From an uncultured Collinsella sp. (lineage in GTDB: Bacteria; Actinomycetota; Coriobacteriia; Coriobacteriales; Coriobacteriaceae), in contig CALBOJ010000063.1 in the NCBI GenBank assembly GCA_937896835.1, positions 1 to 29,908 on the forward strand: a DNA stretch of 29,908 nucleotides, given 5' to 3'. Under the pieces are notes generated by a model. That model was not told the origin of the DNA. It made no database searches and saw only the letters and a program-made list of their open reading frames with translations. Positions 15,495-23,287 of the stretch are shown one piece after another. Every line of letters begins with the position of its first letter. The first letter of the stretch is position 1. The position numbers and the translations under genes are program-made.

Positions 15495-16895
15495 CTACTC
15501 TCCTCGCAGGTAAGCTTTGACGTCTTCTTCGATGGGGTCGTACAGGTCGGGGACAATGCCGATGTACTTGCACGCCTCGTAGAGCACCGGCACCACGTTG
15601 GCGTGAATGGCGACGCAGTGGTGGATGTAGGGACCCTCGACGATCTTGGCCTCGAGGCGCTTGAGGTTGTCGACCTCGACCCACAGGTAGGTGCCCATGC
15701 CGGCCGGGCCGTCGATGCCGCGGGCGTTGCCCAGCAGCAGCGAGTACTCGCCGTTGTCGCCGTCAAAGCGGGCAAGGGTGAGGTCGCCGTGCTTGGCCTC
15801 GGCCGTCAGCGCGCCGGGGTGATCGAAAGCCAGCGGGTAAGTGAGCTTGGGCTTGACGGCCGCGCAGCTGCAGGGCCAGGGGCCGCAGTGCTGCAGCAGC
15901 TCGCCGTTCTCGTTGTCGGGATGACGCACGGTCCAGTCGGCAAACATGCCGCGGTGACGGCCCAGGTCGGCGGCCTCGACCATCAGCGCTGTGATGGCGC
16001 CATGGATGTCGGTCTCGCAGACGACAGGGATACCCATCTCGTTGAGGATGGCGTTGGCGGCGCAGGGCATAATGCCCAGCTCGTCCTGCAGGGCGTTCCA
16101 GCACTGGATGGCACCGGCGTTGCAGCCGTACTTCTCGACCAAGCGCTTCATAGCGATAGCGAGCCCTGCGACCGCGGGGACCTTGTCCTCGGGGATGCAG
16201 ATCTCAAAGCTGTCGCGAATGTGGTCGAGCATGGCGGACATGGCCTGCTCGTCGGCCTGGGCGTCGCGCACGGCCTGAACAAGTTCGGTCATGGGGATGG
16301 GCGAAAGCTGAATATTGAACTTCTCGAGCAGCTCGCCCTCGTTGCACATGGTGGACCAGAAGTCGAACGGACGGGTGGCCATCTGCAGGATGCGGGTGCG
16401 CTTGAAGGTCTTGACCACGTTGCACACGGCCAAGAAGTCCCAAACGCCGCGTTCGAACTCGGGGTCGGTCAGGCGGCAGTTGGTCATATAGGTAAAGGGA
16501 ACCTGGAAGCGGCGCAGGACCTTGCCGGTGGCGAACAGGCCGCACTGGCTATCACGCAGGCGGGTGCCGTCGGGCTCGGGGCGCTCGTCGCGCGGGCCCC
16601 ACAGCAGCACGGGCAGGTCGAGCTCACGGGCAAGGCGGGCGCAAACGTACTCGGTGCCAAAGTTGGCGTGGCACAGCATGATGCCGTCGACGCCCTCGGC
16701 GCGGAACTTCTTGACGATAGGCTCGATATGGCTGTCGTCAAACAGCAGGCCCTCGTCGTTGATGTCGTCAATGTCCACAATGTCGACGCCGATCTCGCGC
16801 AGGCGATCGGCCGTCAGGCCGCGATACTTAATCGCGTCCGGCGCGCTAAAAATGCTGCGGCGCGTGGGCACAAAGCCGAGCTTGATTTTATCCAT
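15495..16895 (-). CDS. L-fucose/L-arabinose isomerase family protein
   Basis: 466 residues. It shows the two-domain N-terminal half of fucose/arabinose isomerases (VPTRRSIFSAPDA, ILCHANFGTEYVCARL-like segment, LPVLLWGPRDERPEPDG) and the C-terminal fucose-isomerase-like region. Candidate metal ligands are Glu in CETDIHGA, Asp in GMFADW and the His residues near the C-terminus (HHCVAIHANVVPV). The family converts an aldose to its ketose with a divalent metal, but this branch is shorter than E. coli FucI (about 590) and its substrate is not known to me. GGGGAGGACGTAC is a strong ribosome binding site. It is the first gene of the operon isomerase, transketolase N, transketolase C, kinase. A LacI-type site lies 30-90 bases upstream. 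Confidence 0.85.
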   Translation of the reverse strand: MDKIKLGFVPTRRSIFSAPDAIKYRGLTADRLREIGVDIVDIDDINDEGLLFDDSHIEPIVKKFRAEGVDGIMLCHANFGTEYVCARLARELDLPVLLWGPRDERPEPDGTRLRDSQCGLFATGKVLRRFQVPFTYMTNCRLTDPEFERGVWDFLAVCNVVKTFKRTRILQMATRPFDFWSTMCNEGELLEKFNIQLSPIPMTELVQAVRDAQADEQAMSAMLDHIRDSFEICIPEDKVPAVAGLAIAMKRLVEKYGCNAGAIQCWNALQDELGIMPCAANAILNEMGIPVVCETDIHGAITALMVEAADLGRHRGMFADWTVRHPDNENGELLQHCGPWPCSCAAVKPKLTYPLAFDHPGALTAEAKHGDLTLARFDGDNGEYSLLLGNARGIDGPAGMGTYLWVEVDNLKRLEAKIVEGPYIHHCVAIHANVVPVLYEACKYIGIVPDLYDPIEEDVKAYLRGE

Positions 16896-16921
16896 GTACG
16901 TCCTCCCCTAGTCACATGTTC

Positions 16922-16982
16922 AGTAAACAGACGCGTGTTTCGTTTTGTTCTGTTTACTAAATGTTTTACTCTTCTGTTTAGA
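16922..16982 (-). promoter_or_regulatory. LacI-family operator cluster upstream of the isomerase operon
   Basis: AGTAAACAGA (16922-16931) and TCTGTTTACT (16949-16958) are exact complements, and an 18-base site at 16965-16982 (minus strand TCTAAACAGAAGAGTAAA) is matched 17 of 18 at 18244-18261 next to the lacI gene. The shared half-site TAAACA suggests that the divergent-family regulator encoded at 17152-18162 binds both places. I could not place a clear -35/-10 pair here. Confidence 0.65.
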
Positions 16983-17061
16983 AGTTTAACGCGAAATACC
17001 CGTGGACGGTAGTGAAATCAGCTTAAACGGTATGTAAACAAACTGAACATACAAGGGAAAC

Positions 17062-17092
17062 AAAAAGAGGACCCCGAAGGATCCTCTCTTGG
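17062..17092 (-). terminator. Terminator after the lacI gene
   Basis: On the minus strand AGAGGATCC, a short turn and GGGTCCTCT are followed by TTTTTG. It lies about 60 bases past the lacI stop and isolates lacI from the isomerase operon. Confidence 0.75.
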
Positions 17093-17151
17093 TAGCGTTA
17101 TGTTTACCGCCCTGGCGCGCTTTGACACGCCGCAGACGATGCCGTCTCCGC

Positions 17152-18162
17152 CTAGATTTCGCGCACGCTCTGGCGCTCGACAAAATAGGTCGACACAGCC
17201 GTTTTGCAGGTATAGCTCTTGGGATTGCGGATGTTGCCCACCAGGCGGCGCACCGCGATCTCACCCACCTCGTGCTTGGGAACGTGAACCGTGGTGAGCG
17301 GCGGGTTGGAGAAAGCGCCCAACGACAGGTCGTCAAAGCCGATGATCGAGACATCATCGGGCACGCGAATGCCGTGCTCGTTGAGCGCGCGCATGGCACC
17401 CACGGCGAGCACGTCGTTCTCGGCAAAGAAAGCCGTTGGCAGATCTTCGCGCGAGGAATTGTCGAGCCACGCGCCCATGTCGCGATAGGCGCCCTCGAGC
17501 GTGGTGCCCAGCGTGACGCGCCATGCCGGATTGGCCTCGAGGCCCGCATCCTCAAGTGCTTGGCGATAGCCGCGCTCGCGATCCTTAAAGTTACGGATGC
17601 GAAGGTCGCCTGCCAGATAGCCGATTTGCTTGTGACCTTTCTCGATAAGGTAGTCCACGGCGCGCAGCACCGAATCGGTATTGGCAATGACCACGGCATC
17701 AAAGTATTGACGATCGCTCCAGCCGTCGAGCACGATCAGGTGGGCGGCAGCGTTGGCGAACAGGGCGTAATCTTCCTCACCCAGCTCGGTACCCATCAGC
17801 ACGATGGCGGCAGACGGGTCGGCGATCAGGCCCTCGACCTGCGGACGCACGGCGTCCAGGTCGCTAAAGTCGAGCGAGACAAAGCTCGTGCTCATGCCGT
17901 GGCGACGCGCCTGGCGCTCCACGCCCTCAATAACCGCGGGATGGAAGGTGCTCTCGTCCAGGATGGCGCCCGTCTTGCGCGCGAGCACAAACTGGATGCT
18001 CTCGAGCTGCGTCGACTGCTGATAGCCGAGCGACTGCGCGCACTCCAGGATGACTTTGGCGGTCTCCTCGCTCACGCTGCGCTTGCGGTTGAGCGCGTTG
18101 GACACGGTCGCAGGCGAAAAACCGGTGATGCGGCTGATCTCGCGAACACTTGCTTTGGCCAT
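17152..18162 (-). CDS. LacI-family transcriptional regulator
   Basis: 336 residues from ATG 18162 (GGGGGAAC just upstream); longer in-frame starts overlap the operator and promoter and are unlikely. Residues 3-50 are the LacI helix-turn-helix (SVREISRITGFSPATVSNALNRKRSVSEETA) with the hinge helix near 50-60. The rest is a periplasmic-binding-protein-like sensor domain (AAIVLMGTELGEED, GHKQIGYLAGD, AFFAENDVLAVGAMRAL, DVSIIGFDD). It should repress until a sugar or sugar phosphate binds. Matching sites upstream of its own start and of the isomerase operon indicate autoregulation and control of that operon. It may also act on the ribokinase genes upstream, though no matching site was seen there. 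Confidence 0.92.
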   Translation of the reverse strand: MAKASVREISRITGFSPATVSNALNRKRSVSEETAKVILECAQSLGYQQSTQLESIQFVLARKTGAILDESTFHPAVIEGVERQARRHGMSTSFVSLDFSDLDAVRPQVEGLIADPSAAIVLMGTELGEEDYALFANAAAHLIVLDGWSDRQYFDAVVIANTDSVLRAVDYLIEKGHKQIGYLAGDLRIRNFKDRERGYRQALEDAGLEANPAWRVTLGTTLEGAYRDMGAWLDNSSREDLPTAFFAENDVLAVGAMRALNEHGIRVPDDVSIIGFDDLSLGAFSNPPLTTVHVPKHEVGEIAVRRLVGNIRNPKSYTCKTAVSTYFVERQSVREI

Positions 18163-18243
18163 TGTTCCCCCTAGTAACGGTCGCGGTCGAGCATCGTGGC
18201 CTGACCGCCCCGTGACTCGACAACTAAACGACCGCAAATTCAA

Positions 18244-18291
18244 TCTAAACAGAATAGTAAATGTTTAATAGCTAGTTTAGCCTGTTGTCAA
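18244..18291 (-). promoter_or_regulatory. lacI promoter overlapped by its probable operator
   Basis: On the minus strand TTGACA (18291-18286) and TTAAAC (18268-18263) are 17 bases apart. The 18-base operator-like site (18244-18261) begins just after the -10, and TAAACA (18246-18251) is mirrored by TGTTTA (18262-18267). This arrangement suits negative autoregulation. Confidence 0.65.
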
Positions 18292-18365
18292 GCGAAGCGA
18301 CGCGACTATTCCCCCAACGGGCGTATTTACTCGGTAGCTAATCTGGAACGGGGCACAGAAACCGT

Positions 18366-19340
18366 TTAGCCAAGGATGCGAGCCATGCGTGCCTTAAACT
18401 CCACGAGGAAACGTGGGGCGTCCACGGTGAGCGCCACGAGCGCGCTCTTATCTGGATCGGACAGACGGTGCTCGTCGCAGATGGTGCGGCCGCGATACTC
18501 GCCCAGCAGGTCGACACGCAGGTTACAGCCGAGCGCACCCACGAGCGTGGGATCAATCGCCACGGCAACCGCCAGCGGATCGTGCAGCGCGCAGCCGCCC
18601 AGGTAGGGCGCGTTCATTTCGTACGAACCGATATAGTGCTCGACCATGCTCGCAAACGCGCAGCCAGCCATAGTGCCCGAGCCCGTCCAGCCGGCAACGT
18701 CGCGGCGCGTGAGCACCACGCGGTGCGTCACATCCAAGCCCACCATGGTGAGCTTGCGGCCCGAGCGCAACACGGCGTCGGCAGCCTCGGGGTCGCCCGC
18801 CATGTTGGCCTCGGCGCCCGCGCTCACGTTGCCGGGCACGGTAAGCGCACCGCCCATCACGACCACGCGGCCGATGGACATCATCGCCGCCGTATCGCGC
18901 TCCAGGGCAAGCGCCAGATTGGTGAGCGGGCCGGTCGCAACGTAGGCCAGATCGGGACCATAGGTACGCGCGGCATCGATCAGGTAATCGACCGCCGCAT
19001 TGCCATCGGCCGACGTCGCGCCCACCGGCTCGTACGGCGAGGCGGGCACGCTTGCGCCGCCAATGCCGTTCTTGCCGTGGATAAGCGTGGTGGACGCCGG
19101 CGGCGTGTAGGGTTCGGTCGCTTTCACGGGACGATCGGCGCCCAGGTACACCGGCACCTCGGGACGACCCAACAGGTCGAGCACCGCCAAGCAGTTGTGC
19201 GCCGACTGCTCGACGCGCACGTTGCCAAAGCACGTGGTGATGCCGACGAGCTCCACCTCGGGGCTCGCGATGGCATAGGCGAGCGCCATCGCATCATCCA
19301 CACCCATATCCAGATCAAGGATCAGCTTCTTGGTTGCCAT
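18366..19340 (-). CDS. Nucleoside hydrolase (IUNH family)
   Basis: 324 residues. The calcium-binding N-terminal motif is present as LDLDMGVDDAMAL (Asp9, Asp11, Asp15, Asp16). Later family segments are NGIGG, VATGPLTNLALAL, VVMGGAL, GNVSAGAEANMAGDPEAA and the active-site histidine in ALHDPLAVA. The enzyme splits ribonucleosides into base and ribose; preference for pyrimidine or purine nucleosides cannot be told from sequence alone. It starts four bases after the ribokinase stop, so ribose released here would be phosphorylated by the neighbour's product to ribose-5-phosphate. Its ribosome binding site, CGGAG, lies in the end of the ribokinase gene. Confidence 0.93.
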   Translation of the reverse strand: MATKKLILDLDMGVDDAMALAYAIASPEVELVGITTCFGNVRVEQSAHNCLAVLDLLGRPEVPVYLGADRPVKATEPYTPPASTTLIHGKNGIGGASVPASPYEPVGATSADGNAAVDYLIDAARTYGPDLAYVATGPLTNLALALERDTAAMMSIGRVVVMGGALTVPGNVSAGAEANMAGDPEAADAVLRSGRKLTMVGLDVTHRVVLTRRDVAGWTGSGTMAGCAFASMVEHYIGSYEMNAPYLGGCALHDPLAVAVAIDPTLVGALGCNLRVDLLGEYRGRTICDEHRLSDPDKSALVALTVDAPRFLVEFKARMARILG

Positions 19341-19344
19341 TGTT

Positions 19345-20340
19345 CTACTCCGCTTCTCCGTCTACATCCAAACCGTCTAAACCAAACTTGTGCTCGACTT
19401 CCGCACGCGTGGGAATCGACTGCTGAGCGCCCAGGCGCGATACCGTCACCGCCGAGGCGCGAGTACCCGCGGCCATGCACTCAAAGAGCGGCAGGCCCTC
19501 CAGACGAGCCGCCGCCAACGCGCCGATAAACGTATCGCCCGCGGCCGTCGTATCGACCACCGCGCTCGAAAGCGCCGGCATGCGCAGCGGCTCACCGCCA
19601 TCGCCGAGCGTAACCGAGCCGGCGCCGCCCAACGTGATGACCGCAGCCCCGGCGCCCTTGTCGAGCAGCGCATTGAGCGCGGCGACGCAACTCGCATCAT
19701 CCGTGGGCAGAATGCCCGTCAGCACCTGGCACTCGGTCTCGTTGGGGCAGACCAGGTCGACCGCAGGCCACGCTCCTGCCGGCAGGTCGCAGGCGGGCGC
19801 CGGGTTAAAGATCGTATAGAACCCCAGCTCGTGAGCGCAAGCAAGCGCCTCGGCCGTCGCTGCAAGGTCACATTCGCCCTGGGCAATAAAGACGCTTCCG
19901 GCAGCCGGGGCAATCTCGCTGGCATCGCCGTCGAGCTCGTCGGCCACCAAGCGCCTCAGTGCGCGGGCAACGTCCTCGCCCGCAAGCGCATGGTTGGCGC
20001 CCAGCGACAGCACGATGCGGTTGTCGCTCTCGCAGCGAATGATAGTCGCGGTACCGGTCTCCACGTCATCGCGACGCGCCACGAACTCAACGCCCACGCC
20101 GGCATCCTGGAGCCCTGCCACGAGCGCATCGCCAAAGGTATCGCGCCCAACAGCGCCGATCATGCACGTGCGCGCACCCATGCGCGCAGCGGCAACGGCC
20201 TGATTGGCTCCCTTACCGCCGGCGTTGGTGATAAAACCGCTGCCATCGACCGTCTCGCCCGCACGCGGCATGCGCTCGCACGCCACCGAAAGGTCCATGT
20301 TCATGCTGCCGAACACCGCAACGATGCTGTGATCCGCCAT
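19345..20340 (-). CDS. rbsK: Ribokinase
   Basis: 331 residues from ATG 20340, which follows GAGGAGG seven bases upstream; the frame is open further but without support. PfkB-family signature one is GGKGANQAVAAARMG (41-55) and signature two DTTAAGDTF (263-271) with catalytic Asp269. The start VAVFGSMNMDL and FNPAPA near residue 179 are typical of ribokinase. It makes ribose-5-phosphate for the pentose phosphate pathway. It is first in a two-gene operon with the nucleoside hydrolase, which points to nucleoside salvage more than free ribose uptake; no ribose transporter is in the window. Its promoter lies in the spacer shared with the divergent acyltransferase gene. Confidence 0.93.
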   Translation of the reverse strand: MADHSIVAVFGSMNMDLSVACERMPRAGETVDGSGFITNAGGKGANQAVAAARMGARTCMIGAVGRDTFGDALVAGLQDAGVGVEFVARRDDVETGTATIIRCESDNRIVLSLGANHALAGEDVARALRRLVADELDGDASEIAPAAGSVFIAQGECDLAATAEALACAHELGFYTIFNPAPACDLPAGAWPAVDLVCPNETECQVLTGILPTDDASCVAALNALLDKGAGAAVITLGGAGSVTLGDGGEPLRMPALSSAVVDTTAAGDTFIGALAAARLEGLPLFECMAAGTRASAVTVSRLGAQQSIPTRAEVEHKFGLDGLDVDGEAE

Positions 20341-20416
20341 GGAAACCTCCTCGTCTTCAGGCTTTGCGCCCACCGTCGACCAACGATTGTGCACTCTCGC
20401 ACCCCCTATAACTTTA

Positions 20417-20434
20417 GTCCACTTTGATGTGGAC
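20417..20434. promoter_or_regulatory. Inverted repeat in the divergent rbsK / acyltransferase spacer
   Basis: GTCCAC (20417-20422) and GTGGAC (20429-20434) are exact complements six bases apart, in a 187-base divergent spacer. It may be an operator for rbsK. It does not resemble the TAAACA sites of the LacI regulator. Confidence 0.4.
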
Positions 20435-20482
20435 GCGCGCTTGAGCTTACGCCAGCAGCAAGCATTCACAGGGGCAGGCAGC

Positions 20483-20488
20483 TACAAT
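20483..20488 (+). promoter_or_regulatory. Candidate -10 element of the acyltransferase gene
   Basis: TACAAT lies 40 bases before the ATG at 20528. No good -35 is seen at 16-18 bases upstream, so the call is tentative. Confidence 0.35.
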
Positions 20489-20527
20489 GAATACGTGCTG
20501 ATTATTCTCGTCATTGGATGATGTTTT

Positions 20528-22744
20528 ATGGAACAATTCTCGCAATCGGGCTCGCGCGGTCGACGCCGCACGGGCAACGAGCCGGCGCCGCACGAACGCG
20601 TGAAGGGCGAACGCCGTGCCAACGAGCCGCGACGCACCGCGAGCCTCCATCGCGCTTCTGCCAACAACGCGGGCCGCGCCAACACTCCCGCCGCGGAGCA
20701 GACGCCTGCTCGCCCCAAGTCCCGCTACATCCCTGCCCTTGACGGCCTGCGCACGCTTGCCGTCGTCGCAGTGGTGCTCTATCACCTCAACCTCACGTGG
20801 GCTCAGGGCGGCCTGCTTGGCGTCACGATCTTCTTTGTGCTTTCGGGCTATCTGATCACACGCCTGCTACTCAACGAAGTCGCTAAGACCGGCCGCATCG
20901 ACCTCAAGAGCTTCTGGATCCGCCGCATCCGTCGCCTGGTCCCCGCCGTGGTGACCGTTGTGGTTGTAACCTGTGCGCTGTGCACCGTCTTCAACCACGT
21001 GATGCTCACCAAGATGCGTCCCGACATTCTGCCGTCGCTGCTGTTCTTTAACAACTGGTGGCAGATTATGCAGGACGTCTCGTACTTCAACGCCCTGGGC
21101 GACCCCTCGCCGCTTACGCACTTTTGGTCGCTCGCCATCGAGGAACAATTCTACCTGGTTTGGCCACCGCTGCTGTTTGCCATGGTGTCCATGCATGTGA
21201 GCAAACCCAACACGCGCCGTGTGGTCCTGGGACTCGCAGCGGTATCCGCCCTTGCCATGATGGTGCTCTACAACCCTGCCGCCGACCCCAGCCGCGTGTA
21301 CTACGGCACCGACACCCGCGTCTTCTCGCTGCTGCTGGGCGCCTGGATGGCCTTTATCCCCGATCGCGACCTGGCGCCGGTGCGTCTCGCTCATCGTTTG
21401 GGGCTCAATCGCCTGGCTGGCGCCGCCAAGCACGGCAAGAACGCCGAGGGCAAGCCTGGCGAGAAGGCCGACAACGCAGCCGAGACCGTCCCGGCACAGC
21501 CGAGCGCCCTCGTGCGCTTTTGGTCCTCGCCCGCATCCATCGATGTGTTGGGCGTCGTGGGTCTGGTTGGCCTTGCCGCCATGGTCGCGCTCACCAACGG
21601 CTACACCGCGTTCCAGTATCGCGGCGGCACGCTGCTATGCTCCATCCTCACGCTCATGGTCATCGCGGCCTGCGTGCAGCCCCAGGGAATGGTTGCCCGC
21701 GCACTGTCCGCCGAGCCGCTCGTGTGGGTTGGCAAGCGCTCGTACAGCATCTACCTGTGGCACTATCCGCTACTGTTGCTCATGAACCCGGTCGCCAACA
21801 TCAACGATACGCCGTGGTGGCAGTACATTTTGCAGGTGTTGTTGGTGGTCGCCGTAGCCGAATGTTCATATCGCTTTATCGAGACGCCGTTTAGAAAGGG
21901 CGCCTTTGGGCGCACCGTATCCGAGTTCCGCGACGGCACCACCGCACCCGCCAACTGGGTGCGCGCGCACGTCCCTGTCTGCGCAGCCTGCGCTGTCGTG
22001 TTGGTCGTTGCACTGGGCGGCCTGATCTTTGTGCCGGAGACCTCCGCACTGAGCGGTGAGGGCGCCGAAGTCCTCAACAAGGAAGCCAAAAACACCGCGC
22101 CCACAGACCAACAGGCGGCCGACGACACCGACAAGGACAACGACGGCTTCCCCGATGGCTCCTACGACCTGTTGATGATCGGTGACTCCGTGTCGCTGCG
22201 CGCCGTTGATTCCTTTGACGGCGTGTTCCCGCACAGCCATATCGATGCCGAAAAGGGCCGCCAGTTTGATGCGGGCCGCGCGACATTTGAGGGCTATATC
22301 CAGCAGAACCTTGCCGGCAAGATCGTGGTCTTTGCGCTGGGCACCAACGGCTTGGTAACCGACGACCAGATCGACGCCATCATGGCCGATGCAGGAGATA
22401 AGCGTATTGTGGTGTTTGTGAACACGCGCAGCCCGCAGCCGTGGGTTGGCTCTACCAACCAGGCCATCGCCAACGCCGCCACGCGCTACAAGAACGTGCG
22501 CGTTATCGACTGGTACGGATACAGTGCCAACCGCAACGACCTGTTCGATGGCGATGGCACGCATCTATCGACCACTGGCGTGACTGAGTACCTCAACTTG
22601 ATCCACGATGCCGTCAAGAAGGACCTGCCCGTACACCCCGAGGATCACGTCAACGATCCGCAGCCGGCAGCCGTCAAGTCTGCCACCGACGCGCTCGTTA
22701 ACGCCCTCGCCTTCAAACCGCACAAGCTAGGCACCGACAAGTAA
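20528..22744 (+). CDS. Acyltransferase-3 / SGNH fusion, OatA-like cell-envelope O-acetyltransferase
   Basis: 738 residues. The first 65 residues are basic and disordered. An acyltransferase-3 membrane domain of about ten helices follows (about 66-500), with the signature RYIPALDGLRTLAVVAVVLYH (catalytic His86), FFVLSGYLITRLL and SLAIEEQFYLVWP. A charged cytosolic loop of about 40 residues (AAKHGKNAEGKPGEKADNAA) sits in the middle. After a last helix comes an extracellular SGNH domain with Ser554 in GDS and the Asp676/His679 pair in GDGTHLS. Such proteins pass acetyl groups across the membrane and attach them to peptidoglycan, teichoic or capsular sugars; OatA gives lysozyme resistance. The acceptor cannot be told here. 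The ribosome binding site before the ATG is weak (GGATG). Monocistronic, with a strong hairpin after the stop. Confidence 0.92.
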   Translation: MEQFSQSGSRGRRRTGNEPAPHERVKGERRANEPRRTASLHRASANNAGRANTPAAEQTPARPKSRYIPALDGLRTLAVVAVVLYHLNLTWAQGGLLGVTIFFVLSGYLITRLLLNEVAKTGRIDLKSFWIRRIRRLVPAVVTVVVVTCALCTVFNHVMLTKMRPDILPSLLFFNNWWQIMQDVSYFNALGDPSPLTHFWSLAIEEQFYLVWPPLLFAMVSMHVSKPNTRRVVLGLAAVSALAMMVLYNPAADPSRVYYGTDTRVFSLLLGAWMAFIPDRDLAPVRLAHRLGLNRLAGAAKHGKNAEGKPGEKADNAAETVPAQPSALVRFWSSPASIDVLGVVGLVGLAAMVALTNGYTAFQYRGGTLLCSILTLMVIAACVQPQGMVARALSAEPLVWVGKRSYSIYLWHYPLLLLMNPVANINDTPWWQYILQVLLVVAVAECSYRFIETPFRKGAFGRTVSEFRDGTTAPANWVRAHVPVCAACAVVLVVALGGLIFVPETSALSGEGAEVLNKEAKNTAPTDQQAADDTDKDNDGFPDGSYDLLMIGDSVSLRAVDSFDGVFPHSHIDAEKGRQFDAGRATFEGYIQQNLAGKIVVFALGTNGLVTDDQIDAIMADAGDKRIVVFVNTRSPQPWVGSTNQAIANAATRYKNVRVIDWYGYSANRNDLFDGDGTHLSTTGVTEYLNLIHDAVKKDLPVHPEDHVNDPQPAAVKSATDALVNALAFKPHKLGTDK

Positions 22745-22767
22745 CCTGCAGCGCAAACTTCCCACAT

Positions 22768-22803
22768 CCGGAGGGGTGCCCGCCACGGCAGGCACCCCTC
22801 CGG
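22768..22803 (+). terminator. Terminator-like hairpin after the acyltransferase gene
   Basis: CCGGAGGGGTGCC (22768-22780) and GGCACCCCTCCGG (22791-22803) pair perfectly around a ten-base loop. It starts 23 bases after the stop. No T tract follows, so termination may need other factors or the stem may protect the mRNA end. Confidence 0.65.
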
Positions 22804-22976
22804 CAGTTAGGGACGTTCCTTATGTGCCGGCACCCAGGGACACTCCTGACACAGCCGAGGAACGCCCTCCTTGCGACCGAATTCTGAGTACCTCGCCACC
22901 CCGAGCGTTGTTTCCAAGCCCACACCCGCAGCAAACAACCCAAAATCACTCTTTTCGAGCCGACTCCAAGAGGTCA

Positions 22977-23204
22977 TGGACAAAAAGTGGCAAATATGAG
23001 TACTGTTACCATTTTAGTAGCAGGCAAAACCACCCAAAATGGCGCCCCTGCGGTAGCGCGCGACCCTTCCAGATGACCAGAATAGCCGACTTAGGACTTG
23101 GAGACCCGCTTTTAATGAACAGATTCTTAGCTATGTTCATTATTTTCTTGGTCGTAAATGCTATCGGCCAGGCAACAGTACTCATATTTGGCATTTTTTG
23201 TCCA
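22977..23204. mobile_element. MITE-like element with 34-bp inverted ends
   Basis: The 34 bases at 22977-23010 match the reverse complement of 23171-23204 at 31 positions. The ends begin TGGACAAAAA and share the block CAAATATGAGTACTGTT. The 228-bp interior holds two further stems: CCATTTT with AAAATGG on the left, and TAATGAACA (23113-23121) with TGTTCATTA (23134-23142) on the right. No transposase and no clear target-site duplication are present. The inner part is more AT-rich than the genes around it. It could be a non-autonomous element or a structured RNA. Confidence 0.6.
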
Positions 23205-23239
23205 CTCGCATATTACTAACCCCCTATAACAGGCAAAAT

Positions 23240-23268
23240 ACAGGCCGCAACCCATGGCAGCGGCCTGT
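23240..23268 (-). terminator. Terminator after the NRAMP gene
   Basis: ACAGGCCGC (23240-23248) and GCGGCCTGT (23260-23268) form a nine-pair stem. On the minus strand it is followed by ATTTTGCC. It lies about 20 bases beyond the NRAMP stop. Confidence 0.75.
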
Positions 23269-23287
23269 TTGGAGTCCAAAAGAGGCG

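Larger units (their letters stand above)
22745..23287. other. 543-base non-coding region with terminators and an inverted-repeat element
   Basis: The region contains the acyltransferase terminator (22768-22803), a GGGACGTTCCTTA segment (22809-22821) resembling the loop of the short hairpin family, a 228-bp inverted-repeat element (22977-23204) and the NRAMP gene terminator (23240-23268). A 34-codon hydrophobic frame at 23115-23219 has no ribosome binding site and lies within the repeat element, so I do not call it a gene. Confidence 0.7.

Noticed and set aside
15486..17012. A 508-codon plus-strand open frame opposite the isomerase gene
   Set aside because: It is the mirror of a conserved enzyme gene and has no ribosome binding site or recognisable domain. 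The same holds for the plus-strand frames at 12094-13680, 8888-10423 and 24901-26007.
23115..23219. A 34-codon hydrophobic ORF, possible small membrane protein
   Set aside because: There is no ribosome binding site, and it overlaps the right end and inner stem of the inverted-repeat element, which explains its sequence better.
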